DNA from: Polydactylus sextarius
Taxonomy: Eukaryota > Chordata > Actinopteri > Polynemidae
Direction of reading: 5' to 3'
Assembly: GCA_016801845.1 (NCBI GenBank)
Contig: CM028926.1
Location: 9,150,501 to 9,214,500, forward strand
DNA length: 64,000 nucleotides
The position numbers and the translations under genes were made by a program. The notes beneath the pieces are model-generated. The model ran no database searches. It saw only the letters and a program-made list of their open reading frames with translations, and was not told the DNA's origin. Numbering within the stretch: position 1 is the stretch's first letter; each line of letters starts with the position of its first letter. Positions 24,201 through 39,700 of this stretch are shown piece after piece.

Positions 24201-27200
24201 AGATTCCTGTTTAATGCAGGTGCTTGCTTGCTGCTACATTCTTCAGCTACTCGTTTTTTCTCTCTGTTGAAATGAGAAATGCCTAAGGCGAGACTGGAAA
24301 TAATTCAAGGTCTACAGGCAGCTGTTTAGCACAAAACCTGATTAAAATTACAAACCATGCATCAGCCAGGAATCTGTTGTGGCTGTAAAGGATTGTCACT
24401 GCAAATACATTTTCTCTGGAGCCCTGGTAGCAGCACGGGACACATCAGAACAGATGTGATTTTAATATCTACTATTGATAACACAATCGATGATAAACAA
24501 TACTCCCTCTTCTCTTGTAAATTTCAGAGGGGGAAATCTAAAATGTTACTTTGTAAAAATTTATTAAACTAAATTAATCAAGTAAAAAAAAAAACAACAG
24601 AAATATTCATTTCGGTGTCAAAAACATCTAGGGTAATAAGTGAATCTTTCTTTTCGAGTTGAGTTTTTCTCTTTATGCATATAAAATAGAAACACTGAAC
24701 CGAAACACCGAACAAAACCATTTCACTTCACTTTAACACATAATGGTCTGTGTGTGTAAATGTCATTTAACGCTCCACAACAGTGTTGTTATTCTGCAGG
24801 AACTTCTCAGGAACTGTTCGCAAGACATCTTGTGAATCAACAGTGTAGGACAGTGTGTTATCTGCTGCGTACGATGCCCTTGTAGCCTAAATATGATTAA
24901 CCTGCAGAAAAATGACAGCTTTTGATAACAAACAAGTAAAACACAGAAGTTAAAGGGTCCTGCAATAATAATAACAACGGTTGAAAGGCGAAGGTGAAAT
25001 GGTAAAATGAACAATGCAGCCTGGTTATTAAGAGATGAATAATACTTGTTTATTTGAATTTATACATTTGATCTGGGTCTTTTGATGCCTAGTAGACGAT
25101 TAAAATCAGAACAAATGCAAAACAAACAGTGATGTACAATATGTAATTGTATTATCCTTTGAGTGTTTGGTGCGATAAGTATTAAAAAATAACTGAATAA
25201 AGAGTGAAAATGGAAGGAAAAATAAGTGAAAAATAGAGATCGACAAGTTTTTTTGGGGGGACAAAGGATCGGTTAGTAAGTAAGTAGACAGATACTCTTT
25301 GTCTTACTTTTGCTCTTACTCTTGCTCTTACTGTTTGGATGTATTCAAAGTGGCCGCCATCTTGCTGGAAGCTGATTGGTTTCTGGTTGAAGAGCCACTG
25401 GAAGGCCACATCCAGTGACGTGTCGTGCGTCGCCTTGCAGCTCAGCACCACGCTCTCGCCCACCGTCACCTCCACTCTGATCGGGCTGAGCTCCACACGC
25501 ATGGCCTCTGGAAGCACAAAGCTGCTGCACTGTCACCTCAGGCTAACCCAAAGCAGTTGCTTTTGACTGTTACATTACCGCCAGAGCAATCACGAAAACC
25601 TGACATAACTTAGACAAAAGCACTCCCCTTTTGTCAGACACGTATCCCGCTTGGCTCAGATGTAGCCTGTGCACTGTGCATCTATGAGTCAGAGGCGTTT
25701 ACACTGTTGAAGTGTGTCCTTGTAATATGATTCTTGAATGAGAGAGCCCTTGGTTCACGGTTGAGCAAGTACGATAAATTTCCTGGCAGCCGAGCAAAGG
25801 TGGGAGGAAAAAATGACATTGGGGACTGTTTACTAGTGGCCGACTTGTGCTAATTTGGCAGAAAATAAAGGCCCCAGGGCATCACTTACCTTTTACCCAC
25901 AGTATGGCAGTCATCTCTGCTGAGCCCAACTGATTCTCTGCTCGGCACACGTAGTTTCCCTCATCCGCTCGGCTGGAGTTAACAATTCTCAGAGTGTTGT
26001 TTCGTAACAACATAATCCTGCGAGAAAAAGACACAAAAATCAATAACGGTATCAGGGTGGGTGGGTGGGGTGGGGGGGATTCACGAACAGTTCAACAGTG
26101 AGGTTATACGTTTATGGTTTTGTCAGGTTCCTAGAATAGTAATACTCACTAGGGAAGTGAATAAAAAAGTTAAAAATGAACTGCTGAGGTATTGTTGAGA
26201 TCATAATCCACCGGAGAGTCCGGCGGAAAAACAGATGATAATGCTGTGTTTATAGCTAACAACTTATTATCACTGAGCTGAAGGACAAGAAGCATCTGAA
26301 GTTGTTTGTGTGGTGAAAAATCTCAAGAGGACCGAGGGAAGTGGATTCAACAACAGCGTGTTGTGTAACCTTTAGCAAGTCTGTGTGGGAACAAACCATT
26401 TCCATTGAAGATCAATCAACAATTTAAATGTGTTAATGAGTCTGATCTGCTGATAACACTAAGTAGCCCTATCTTAAACAAGATTAAAACACATGCCACT
26501 AAAGGTAGAGATTAAAGTAGCAGGGGACAAATTTTATGGGAAAACATGACATCAAAGTAAAAAAAAAAAAAAAAAAAAAAAACAAAAACAAGTTGATTTC
26601 ATCTCGTCTTGTGCCTTTAAAAGAACACAACCATTTGTGTAATTACAGCACAATTAAAAATTCATTAAAATAAATTTAAGTAAATTTGTGGGGAACTCTA
26701 AACAACCAGGAAATCAAATCGATGATATAATTTTTTTTTTGTTTCTCTGCATCAATATTTCCATAAATCTAAATAAATCACACATTCATCATGCACTGTG
26801 CTCATGAATCCACCTGACAAACCTTAAGTACTGCTGCATTCAATGAATCTAAAGCACAAATCTGTCAAACCAAGACATGCACATATAACCAAGCTGTCCT
26901 CCTGGGAAACCCAAGAATAATATAGAGAAAACAACAAAGTGTCTGCATCTGTAAGTAGCCCCTCATCCAACTGAAGCACACTAGCAATGTGGTATTATCT
27001 TCTCCCTCTGACTTGTAAATAACAGCTGGGGAATTAAGTGCTTGACTTCAGATAGTAGAGGATGTAACTATATCCCAACAACACTGGGAGCAGGTGTGTG
27101 AGTCGACAGTTACCGAGTTAGAACCACGTCTTTCCTCTCAGTGTCCACTGAGAACCGCTTTTTTTTTTTTTTTTTTAATTCAAAATATAAATATTTATCA

Positions 27201-27707
27201 ACATTTGATTTCAGCATGGTCACAGAAGGAAGTGCAGATGCACATTTACAAACTCAATTTTTTTTTATTACAAAATCAATTTCATCCCAAATCAAACAAT
27301 CAAAATGACAAGTGGGTGTGAGATGTTTCTCATCTTTTAATTCAATTCGTACTGTTTGGTGTTTATTTAGATTTCTGCTAAGCTCTTTCATCATAGGCAA
27401 GGTGATTGAAAATTGGCAAAGAGAAAGTCGTGAAGGCGTGACAAAATGTTGCCACACGTAGACAATTCAGAAGCAATCTGCAGCCAGGAGACATTTTTCA
27501 AATTAGGGAGGAAATTCACATCCGACAAGCACATTGAGGCAGAAAGGACAAGATAGGGACAGTTGGGTGAACAGAATATGCAAATTGATTCAACCTTAGG
27601 AAATAACAGACACATTAAAGGATTATGACATTTGAAAATATATGTTTTTTTTTTAAACTGAAGCAAAGTTTCTGTGGGTAAAATAAATTAATTGCTATAG
27701 GTTGCTC

Positions 27708-27782
<75 letters not shown>

Positions 27783-30700
27783 CACAATATCACAATTTCT
27801 ATATCTGAAATTACTAATTTATTCTACATCTACTGTCTACTTACAAAGAGTCTGTTGGTTTCATTCGAGTCGTGCAACATCACTTCCAAACTAATGGGAT
27901 TAATACTTTCTATTTAAGAGACAAAAGCCACGAACATTAGCGGAAATCCATGTTAATTACAAACCTTCATTAAGTCAGCACAGCTGTCAATGGCAGATAA
28001 ACGTGAAGCTGTTTCGATTCCACTCATTCTTCCAAGAATAGAACATCTCCATCCTACATCCATAAACTCTTTACCTCACTAAAGGTAAATGACAGAAAAT
28101 CCTTACAGGAGTCACTCTGGCTCGGGACCCGAAAACTCACTTCTCTTGTTTATTTAAGTTTTTTCAGATAGAAATCATCCTTTCACAAGGTCGATCCCAG
28201 TGTGAGCGGTGACCCTCTTAAGCACACTGTGTCACTGAGTTCATTCATTCTCTATAGCTCCTTTATGTTGCAACAAACATCCTATTAAAGTGTCAAACTC
28301 TAATTGGTTGGAGCCTCGCATTATAAAAGCATTGTGTGTAGGAGCTTAAGAGAATCAGAGATAAAAAAGTTATAATTACTGATTGTAGTCAATTAATAAA
28401 ATGAAGCACATGCACATGTGATGCAAACCTCCAAAAATGAATGATAAATGAGTGTGAGGAGAAACTTAACTAACTGATTTGCCAATATATTTTATTATTT
28501 TTTTTTTTTTTTAAGAAGAATTTTCTGCTTTTCAGACGCAATTTTATCCCGAGACAGATAAAAATAATTTCGGGGCGTTTGAACAGGTATGAATCTCATG
28601 TCGACAACACTGAAAAATAGATTTGCAAGGGTTTGACAAATACCTCAAAGGCTTTATCAGATCCAGACAAGGCAAGGTCATTAATCACCATTTTAGGGCA
28701 ACAGACTTGGTAACTCATCCCCATCCATCAGTTCCACTGAAGCCGGCTCTTTTGTCGAAAGTAGACATCCAAAATTACCTCTGAGGAGCACTTTCCTTTT
28801 AATAGAAAATTAAATATTTTACACAGAAGCACCAACCAAATTACCACGTCTGAATACTCCTCTTCTATCCACCTGTTAGAGGCATGAAGATTAGTCGCTG
28901 CCTGTTTGAAGAGGCGACACACTGAAGATCTGATTATCAACTGGCTGCCCTTGCTGCGAGGCTGTTGAACAGACTGCTGAGTCTTGGCTGATAAACAAAG
29001 GCTCCGTTCTCTCACTCAAAACTTGGGAAGCTCAGCAGTGACTGATAATTTCAGCGGTGTCGCTCAGTTTGATTGATGGACCCTTGCCTCGCTCAGCCCC
29101 CTCTAGGTGTTACGGAGAGATGTTTCTCATAAAAGATGATGCATCAAACTGCATGTGAATTCCAAATGCAATTGCACGGGTCTAAATTGTCAGCATCCGA
29201 GAGGAGGAGGAGGAATTGAGGATGTGTCTCCGGAGCTTTGCCAGTACCTAAGGTGTTTTATTTTAGCAGTGGCACTTAATTTCAGTTATAATAATGAAAG
29301 TGTGATGTGTTGCAACACGACATGTATACAATCCCTCAAAGACCGAGATAAAAAAAACAAAAAAAAAAGGATAATACTTGAATTTGTGCCATGAAACTAG
29401 GATGAAAAAAAAAAAAAAACTTTTCATGACTTTATAAATATTATAAAGGGAAATTAACCTTCTCAGACATTAATCTATACTGTAACTGGGTAGAGGGAAA
29501 ACATCTGATGCTATTTATAACTGAGACTAAGAGCTGGTAAATCGGTGCCATCTTCAAAGAAATTGTACACAGGCTTTAATTCAGACAGGGGCTACCAGGG
29601 AAACATGCCAGCTGCCATAATTGATGCATAATAAAGATCATTTTAGAAGAAAACTGGATCAGCTCTGTGTCTCTAATAAACTACGTGTAAATGGGGAATT
29701 TTCGTAGAAAACATCAACATCATTATCATAACATTTCATGTGCCAGTACATGAACAATACACAATGAAAATGAGATAGACCAGCAGATAAAAAGCCATGT
29801 TTCTGAGAAGCTGTTGTACCTTTTGTTCGGCTGTATCCGCCTGTCTCCTCTCTTCCATGTTATCCGAGGTTTAGGCGACGCTCTGGGTTTACACTCTATA
29901 GACACGTCTTTACCCAGAGTAGCAATGACCCGAATGGGATTAGGGACGAAAACAGGTGCAGAAGCTGTGAAAGACAAACAACAACACAAATATTAATAAT
30001 GTATTTGAATAACTACAACACACCTTGTCTCTACTAGAAAAAATGTGTTAAATGCATTTTTTTTTTGGAATTAATTACGACTTGTAAATACACAAGCTCT
30101 TGGTCACATAACCAGACACAAACTAATATGTCTTGTTCCGCTGCTTATGAAAATATGAACAGCTGTTTTCATCACCGAGCCCATCACAGGATAACTGTGC
30201 GCTACCTGCTGAGGGGGATCTCGTGCTGCTCTGTTTCCGCTGAATGTGACATCTGTTCATCAACAATTAACTTCTTTATTGTGTGGATTTATTTTTGTTT
30301 TTTTTTTTTTTTTTAAAGGGAGGGTCTGTTTTCTGCCTCCTAGTGGTGAAAAAAAACCTCTGGGCTTTTTTTTAATTTTTAATTTTAAGTATTTTTAATC
30401 AACGTGTGGCTGCTGAGATGTAAAAGAATTATTAAATGTAACATCCGTAATACTTCACCTCTTCAACTGTGGCATTTCAAAATAATTATTTCAAAAATGC
30501 TAGAGGCTTTAGTGTGACACATCATGACTCAAAACACTGCTTGAAAAAAAATACTAATTTCATTCAAAGTAATAACTAGATTTTCGAAGGAGGCGTAACA
30601 TTGAACACTTCTATACATTCACTGATTTGAATATGCTTTTATGTATTGTATAATGTAGCACACAGTGTTTACTTTCATTGTATTCATTGAATTGTATTAT

Positions 30701-33700
30701 GGAGCCTAATTATTTAAATTACTGCCAACAAGTTAATTATAAAGTAGTTGGATTATTTTCACTGCTTTTAGGGGAAAAAGAAACCCCACATACATATATA
30801 ACATACGCATTTTAACAATTATTATTCGCTCTAGAGAACAAATTAAGCAGTAATGGTCTAAATAAGGATTAAGGCAATGAAGGTGACGTGGTGCTCGTAT
30901 ACAGTTCAAGGCCATCTAGAGGCTGTGAGGCTTTGTCAGCTGTGATTATTCAAATTCTGAGTGATGCTTTATATGTGACATTATACACAATGACAATTCA
31001 ATCCCATCTGCAGCTACAGGCTGACCTCGTCTCCCTGTGACACTGGTGTCTTTGAGCCTGAGTAGTCGCCTGAGTGGCAGAGCTCCCTCTAGACAAGAAC
31101 AGCAGCGGAAAACAGAGCAGTTGCTCTGAGTATTTGTTTTAATCAAAATAAGAGCAGGCCTGCAGCTGGTGGTGGCGCTACCCTTATTGCTTCACCCGCT
31201 ACCCTCCCAGAAGAGCTGGATCTGGGACAAGATCACATGCATGAGGGCAACCGCTGCCCCCGTGTAGCCTCCAGTGATCGCTCATCTTCAGGCTGTTATT
31301 AGCCGTGTAATCTGTCCTGATAGTGTTTGCTTGTGGACATCTCCACAGAGTACAGGTCACTGAGAAGAGATGTCTGGGGGGTGTAGTTATGAAAACATTC
31401 ATCACCAGCCTCCAAATATCATCATTGTGACTGTGACTCGAAGAAAAGCAAAAGCACCTCGTTGTCAGCTCAGATAAAGCTTCTTAAAAACTATAACTTC
31501 TGATTGTTGCAGACATTCAAATAAAAAGTGGTCGTTTTTCACACATTTCGAACTGATGGTTTAGGAAAAAAAAACCCATCAGCTTCTGCAAATAGACGGG
31601 GAAAAATTTGTCCATTTGCAGTAAGATTTTCAAAATGCCACAGATTCTCTTCAAAAAAGGGCATGCCACACAGACAGTAAATCAAACTGTCCCTAAGGGA
31701 AACACGAAAGGGGAATGGGTGTCACCAGATGCGTCCCAGTATAGAAGATGACAAGGAGAAAATAGTGCATCAACACAGAACAGTAAACAGCCATTCAGTA
31801 TGACTGCTATGTTCTTAGCCCGAAGCCTTAAAAACTGAAGAGCACAGTTTCCTCCTTTTTTCTTTTTGATGTCCATGTTTTTGCTGCACAGGAGCACAAA
31901 GCAGTGCCATCTGTCAGTTGGCAATTATTGATAATTATGATTGATTATTAAATGATGACAGCACTGACTAATACATATCTGATGAAAGTCAGGTCCAAAG
32001 TGAAGTAATGGAGATCGTGATGTAGTTTGTGCTTTGATGACAAACGGTGGAGCGGAGATAAGACCCTAATGGAGTCATTAAACTCCATCAAAGAAACCAT
32101 TGATGTTTCTCTTCCAGTGTTTGCTCCCATTAGTATAAATCCATACCTACAAGTCATTGTTTTTCATTCTCCTCAGAATAATGCAGAACTGTTCCAGACC
32201 TCTTCTCAGCTTGATGCGTGCAGACACTTCATTGAATATAACCATAAGGCTTCTTCTTTTATTCATGCCGTCCACTACCAGGGACCATTGATTGGCAATC
32301 AGCACATCTCACAGTTCAGCATTCCCCACATGCATTTCAATCTTCCTTACCTATCATCTGGTGCCTTATTAAGATGCCAATACTTGGTCTGCAATTTTAT
32401 TCTTTGCAAAGTATCAAGAAATATGCCAGAGCTCAAATGTTACCTGCATTTAAAACCTGCTAAAACGAGTTCTTTGTAGCATCTAATTGAAATTTAACTA
32501 TATGTTTAAATACCTAAAATCTTCAGTTCAGCACTGGAGTAGATGGCCCCATATTTATTTTCTGCAACACACTGGTACATTCCCGAGTCCGTCTGCTGCA
32601 CTTTATGAATGGTTAGATCTCCATTCACTATTTCAAGTCGACCCTATAGTGACAAAAAAAAAAAAAACAACGATACAAAGAGAGCTCAGGTCAGGATATA
32701 CATATACTAAACATAGAGCAGATGTGTAGCGTCACAGGAATAATTCATATATTTCATAGTGCAGTCAACACAAAGAGAGGGTACAGTGCAGTGAGGTGGG
32801 TACCTGTGATGTCAAGGGCAAACCATTACGGAGCCAGCGATAGGTGGGCCGGGGCCTCCCCGTGGCCTTGCACTCCCACTGGAGCTTCTCTCCACTATCC
32901 ATATGAGTATCATTAATCATTCTGACCCACTGAGGGAAGGCTTGAAGATAGAAGAAAGAAAAAAAGAAAAAAAGATTTAAGAATAAGTAATACATCCTTG
33001 AAACACTCACGAGGCACAAGTACGGTTCAATACATGAGGAACAATAAACGTGTCCAGATGTCTTGTCGACGCAGAACAAGAGGATGAATTTAAAACAGAG
33101 GATGTACTGATGTTTAAGGAGAAATATGGTTTAGAGACATTATTTACCGACTGCTTTAGAGACGGAGATAGACAGAGACCTTTCACATTGTTACAGCCTT
33201 TTTTTTTTTTAAATGTCACTTTATGTAACAGTCATTGAATCCTTCAACATCCTTGACACAAAATTTCACAGTATGTCTGTAAAACACTGAAATAATAAAT
33301 GACTCAGTGTCCAGAATAATAAGACATCTTCCTTTTCTGACCCTTCGTCTCTTCTATTTAACTGAGGTAATATCTATTTTAGCACAGCACCGTAGGCGTC
33401 AACAAAGAGGAAATGATTCAAATGATGTATCTTGTAAAAACAGGTTTTTTAAACCAGTTTGTTACGTTATTCAGGCTTTTTTTGTTAGACAAGTTTGTGA
33501 GTTTAACTGTTTGGCTCTGCACTGGTTACCTGCAAAAAGAAAAAAAAAAAGAAGCAGTTTTAACTTTAATTATATGTGTGTACCAGCACAACGAGTACCA
33601 CCAACAGTTATTGACCGAACAACCAGTCTGTAAGTTTGATTCAGTCACATTCAGAGATTGTGAACAGAAAATATGATGTGTGTTTTCACTGATGGAGCCT

Positions 33701-36700
33701 GGAGCACAGTTTGTGTTGTCAGAAGGAGAGCCATCCTCTCCTCTCCTCCTCTTCTCCAAGTGCGAATCACGTTCATGTTTTTTGTATCATGTTTGTGAAC
33801 ATTGTTTTCTCTCCTGCCACTGCATAGCTGTGCCATGCCACAGTCAAACTAGGCAACTGCCTTTCCTGGGGGCCCCTTAACCATGAAACCTTTTATTCTT
33901 TTCTGTTTTTTTTTTTTTTTTTTTTGCTTGTGGCTCCAGGATTCCTGTCCAACTCCACATTACAGAGAACGTCATGACTTCAGATCCAAACGCTCTATAG
34001 GCTGTATGTACTTTCTCCTCATCTTATAGTCTCTTTTTGTTTGCTGACTCTTATATGAAACTGTGCATCTTTCAATTTTTGTACATTTACATGAATAGGA
34101 AATTTATAGGGGAGCTCTTCCTGGGACTGGATCACTCTTCTTGTCAGTCTTGTTTGAAGTGACTTTTTCTTCTTTCTTTTAATCTCTTTTTGATCTATTA
34201 TTTGGACGTTTTGGCTGTAATGTGTTTTTAAGACATTTATAAATGCATGCTCTGATGTCAATACATGCATAAATAAATACACCAACCCACCAGTTTCTAA
34301 GTGAATATTAAATGCGCAGACTGTGACTCAGCTCTGTCAGTAAGAAAAACCTGCCGTGATTTACCTACACATGTGATTTCTGCTCGTTTAGATAAAACTT
34401 ACACTTTGATCTCTGACATGTTTTGTTTTTTTTTTTTTATCTCTGTTCTGTTTATACTATAAAACTTGTCAAATCAGATTAGTGTATAGTGTGACAACTC
34501 TTGACACGTCCAAATGATATATACTGCACAGTGATATATTTCTTGTGAGTAGAAAAAAGGAAACTCACTGAACTCACCTCTCTGAGCTAGTTTCTCTACA
34601 ATAACACACCAAGCCCTATTTTATTCTCTTGCAGCTGAGATGCCTTTTTTTATCTATGTGGTTTGATTGAATGATTATGGTCAGTGAGGTCTCCTTCACA
34701 ATAAAGGTTCGAACTACCAGCTGACCTGTGTAAATTACATTTAGCGTGAGGCTGCTACAAATTAGGCTCCCGATTCACCTTGTGATGTCAACAGAATGGA
34801 GGCTGCTGAGAAGACTAGAGCCTTGGAAATGTGTCCTACCAAGGCCGAGACAGTCCATTATCTTGGGACTGTGCACATGTTACACAATGACATAAATGGA
34901 GGACACGGATAAGTTTATGATCACGGACATGGGCAGTAATTCAACAAGAAACCTTATGAACTGTTTTTACTGGAGGTCCATTATGAAACTCTAGACATGT
35001 AATCGCTGCATATATGAGACTAAAAAGCACTAAACACTGAGCTGAACGAACATAAATGTGATGTTTTGGGTTTTTAGTTGATATTTGTCAAAACAAGCAT
35101 AAACATTTGGTAAAATAAATAAATATTAATAGTCTACACCTGCATTCAATTTCCGCTCACAACATTATAATGTCCCCTTTGGTCCTATGTTATTAATATT
35201 CACAACAACTCGGTCTGTAATGAGTTATTTTAATTTAAAAAGATTATTCTTCTCTGTTAAATAAAACGTATGCAGTGACAGAATAATTAGAAACACGGCC
35301 GCTCATTTAACTGATAGAAAGCTGTGAATGTATGAAACTACCAGAAACAACTACAGTTTTTACTTGACTAGAACTTTTTTTTCCTTTAGAGTTATTACCA
35401 TAATAAAAATAACAATGCTTGAAATAACAACAAAAAACACAACACAACCAGTGTCACACTATGGTCCCACACTCTCAACAACAAGAAACAGCTCATTTGT
35501 TACAAGATAAACACTTGTTCTTGGATAATCTGTGGTGGGTGTATAATTAGTTCTTGGACTGTTCAGCAAATTCACAGGGATCAGAACTGGTCCCTGGCCT
35601 TGAGTTTGAGAATATTATACCTGGCAAAGATAATAAATCCACATAAAACTGTGCAGAAAAAACAAAATAACTTGGTTATTTAACAAAAAAGTCGAATAGC
35701 AGTTTAGACTTTTATTTTCCTGTACTGCACAATGTATGATGGCTTTAAAACAAATAATAAGACCGTGTCCAGACTCACTGTAGACCTGAAGATGTCCTTT
35801 AAAAGCAGTTCCTCCTCTTGGATTCTCAGCTTTACACTCATACATTCCCGAGTCCTCCAGTTGGATATTGGGGATCTCCAGCACCGCCTGGGACTTCCGC
35901 AGCCTCGCTTTATTGGGGATGTTGCCATTTATCTTCCTCCATGTGATTGTTGGCACTGGACTGTGAGCAGAGAGGAGTAAAATTACTTACACAAAAAACA
36001 GTGTTGGGGAGTGAATAGTCGTTACAGTATAGGGCTCAAACTGCAATGATGCATTTCATGATTGATAACAAATCATCTTTTTTTTTTTTTCTATAAAATA
36101 AGAAAATAACTATCAATGTTGACATGTTTACAGTAGAAAGGCTCATAGATTAACCTGTCATATCAAAATAAAAAAAAAAAAAGATAAACTAGATAGATAG
36201 ATAGTTTTTCACTGGGGGAGTAGATAAAAAAAACATTTTAAAATGTGTGAATTTTTATATATTTTCATACTGAATGAGTGAAAATGTTAAATAATGATTA
36301 AGTTGGACAGTTTGTGGGAACAAAAGCAACAATATGAGACGTTGGTGGTTGAAGCTCAAAAATAAGAGAGTTGTTTATTTAAGGATTTAAGGCCAACGTC
36401 ATCCATCATTGTTAAGTCGTGCACCGGCCGATAGATCTAACACGTACAGAGAGAGGGAGGGAGAGTCTTACAATGCGGTCAGTCTAAGTCCTGGTCTCTT
36501 ATATGACAAGTAGAACAGACAGGTTTGTGAAGGATGGAAATGTGACACCATCCAAACCTCCAGTGAACCCATCAATCATTTAGCCGGAATGGAAACGTTA
36601 CATCACTGAGCTTTTTTCTCTGTTCTAAATTCACAAGGACATAAAAGTGAAGCAGCAACAGGCTCGAATTAGGATTCAGAGCATGTTTTATATTAACAAA

Positions 36701-39700
36701 GAGTTTTTTTTTTTCCATTAAGAAAAAAAAAATTGTCCGACATACTTTTTTTTTTTTTTTTTTTTTGGCCGGCTGATGGTTTAAACATTTTCCTTTTACT
36801 TTGTGTTTTTGAGTAGCGAACTCATTACCACACAGCTCGCGTTAAGGCTTCCCCTCATCATCAAGAGTGTGACGCAACAACAACCCCAGCAAAGTGTCAC
36901 TGTTTTCAAGCTAAATTCAGTCGCTGAACGTGTCAGAGTCGGAGATGAATACTGGTGACACAGTTCTGTCACTACTTCTAGTTGAACCGCGGTTGTAATT
37001 TATGTTTTTTTTTTTTTTTTAATCTTTGATCTTCATGTAAAATGTTGTGGTAAGGCACGGCAGCTTCTGAACACAACATGTGAGATGATGTACGATGACA
37101 CATTTATAGACACGGTCATGTTATTTACACACAAATCTTCACTTGATATTTATGTAACATGCATTACATTTACTTTAATTCATTTGTTTCTATTTTACAG
37201 TAAGTACGTCTACATCAATTCAGCATTATAACTGTTATATCCACCTGCATGTGGTTGTGCAATAGTGTAGTATATATATTGTAATAGAGCATTAAATCAA
37301 TATTAAAAACGGTTGCTCACAGTCTCGGCACCAAGGGTAAAATCTGTGGCCTGAGGTAAATTTACATATCTGTGGTTTAATGTCGAGCCATTTGTTAGTA
37401 CTTGGCATTTTCATTTTAATGCTCCTGTGAGGTGTAAAGAACAATATAAACACATGCTGGACAAAACATATAAAAAGACTGAATCAGTGCTCATGAATAC
37501 GGCATGCGGTTGTTAAGAAGTACTTCCTTATATGTTATTGATGTGGAATTTTGCCTTTTGCTCTGAGTAAACTCTTGACAATCCAGAGAGAAAAGAAAAA
37601 CCTATAGAGACCTTGAGGGGCTGGAACATGAAGGTGAATCTGCCTCGGCGTATTTCTCTTTAGAGGCTGAATAATGAACGTCAGGCCCACATGTGTTCAC
37701 TGGTCTGGTGGGCGGGAAGGAAGGAATAGGTTCACTCAGTTTAGAAATGAGAAACCTCTGCTCAGTCAGTGTCTCCTGGATGAAACTGTTGGCGTAACAC
37801 CCTTAACTACGAAACTCTGGTTGATTTTTTATCAAAGTATAGAAAAGAGTATTTTAAACCGTAACACTGTGAGCGAGTTGCAGGCTGGAGTTCACAGGAG
37901 CTGTTATGGTTTTCAATTTAAGAATGTGGCCGTCGGCGAGCTCCGTGGATTACATCTTAATTAGCATTGAACACAACTGCTGTGCTCTAGTCTGGACTGG
38001 TTTCATAATAAAAGCACAAAATTAAATCTAACACCAAATTATTAAGATCACTAAGATCTAAGTATTATCCAACAACGTGGCGTTTCTAATTCTTTAGGAA
38101 TTTTACACGACCACAACAAGCTGAAAAGTGTCATAAGAGGCACTTTTTTTTGTGGTTGCTGCTGACAATATGGTCCTTGTGGTCCTGTTTAGCTCAATGA
38201 GCAAAGTAACTACAAGGAGTTCAAGAGTTTGAGTCTCTCTGGGGTCATCGAAACTAATAGTTTACTCTGCTCCGCTACTCTGGAGCAATTTAGATGAAAG
38301 CATCTACCATGTGTCACATATTACATTTAAAGCAGAAACGAGTGGGTGGATGTGTAACCCATCAAACGTGCGAGGCTTTTTGAGCCACGGTGAATTTCAA
38401 AATAAAATATCCCTTGAAATGAACTGCACTTTCCAGAGATAATTAGAAGAAAACAGACTGTGAAGTCAAAGTAAAACGTCTTCAGTATATGATCATCATT
38501 CAGGTTAACTGTGCTGATGATCCTTTATTTAAATAATTCAATTAAAATTAAAACTAAAGCAGCTGGTTGGAGATAAAACATGAATCCTGCATCTTTTTCA
38601 GCAGATTTCATCCTAAAACATTCGACTATAATCTGGAAGCAAAAGACTAAAGCAGCAAACCACTGGTTCAGAGGAGTCAGTGAAGATGGGATGAGCCTTT
38701 TAGGGAAACGATTGTTCTCCTGATTATCCATTATACTCTATAGTGATGTTATCATCCTACGGAGATATTATTACACACATACACATGTCACATAATCATA
38801 ATCGTACATTACAAGGCCACCACAATGTTCAAACTCTTTCCATTTAAAGAGGATTGCATTTTATTGTTCTCACTTTCATTTCCATTATCTCATTGTTCTC
38901 TTTGGACTCCACCTACAAATTACTGTCACCAGCAAATATCACAACAGACAATCACATCAAAAGGCTGCGGCGTTCACACACAAAGAGCTTCTCTGCCCAA
39001 TCTTGGCGCTAGTGGTGCCATCATACATATTGATCAACGAAGGGAACAAAACCCATTTTGACTTCATTTTCGGTGCTATATAAAGACTGGCATGTCTTAA
39101 TAGGATGCACTGATAAATCATTCATCTCTATGTACAAGGGTAAGTCACTGGGATCACAGTCTGACTGAAACCCATCAAGCATAAATTACTTCATTGAGGG
39201 AGTAACAGACCAAGTGCTCAAGCCCTTCAGCTGTTCAACTTCTGCTCAGCTTCAGTGGAAAACTAAGGGGTGTGAGATGAGAATGGAGTGTCTATATATT
39301 TAGGAAATGACTAACCATAATGTGCATAAGTAATTGAAATGAAGGTAAGCAATTATGAGCTCCTTAGGCATCTGTAGATTAGAGATTGTTTGCACTTAAG
39401 ATCGAATTCTGCGATGAATAATTCATACTGAGTAAATATAAACAAAATAAAATAGGGATGATAAAAAATATAGCGCTGTAAAATAAATATCACACAGGTG
39501 AATTTTGTTTCTAGGAAGAAAACTGATTCAAAATTCTTCATTTTGTAAGATTTTTAAGTCGGTACATGTTTGGTCTGAAATTGAAAATATTTTCAGTGTA
39601 AAAAGAATAAAAATCCAGTTGTTTCATAAACTACGAACCCAACAATACCAACTTTAGTGACTATAGTATGTACTTTAGGTTTTAGTCTCTGTGGACAAAA

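Larger units (their letters stand above)
26018..29819 (-). other. cntn5: cntn5 intron inside Ig5
   Basis: 3.8 kb, phase 2. It contains a G-rich GGGT tract (26055-26079), a long A-run (26559-26582), T-runs near 27161-27177 and 28498-28513, and the longest (CA)n tract in the window. No gene recognised. Confidence 0.65.

Noticed and set aside
25339..25613. Two + strand frames opposite the Ig6 exon
   Set aside because: They are shadows of the high-GC coding exon on the minus strand.
33830..33890. Short stretch resembling the end of an old repeat (AGGCAACTGCC then GGGGGCCCC)
   Set aside because: It is too short and ambiguous to assign to a family by eye.
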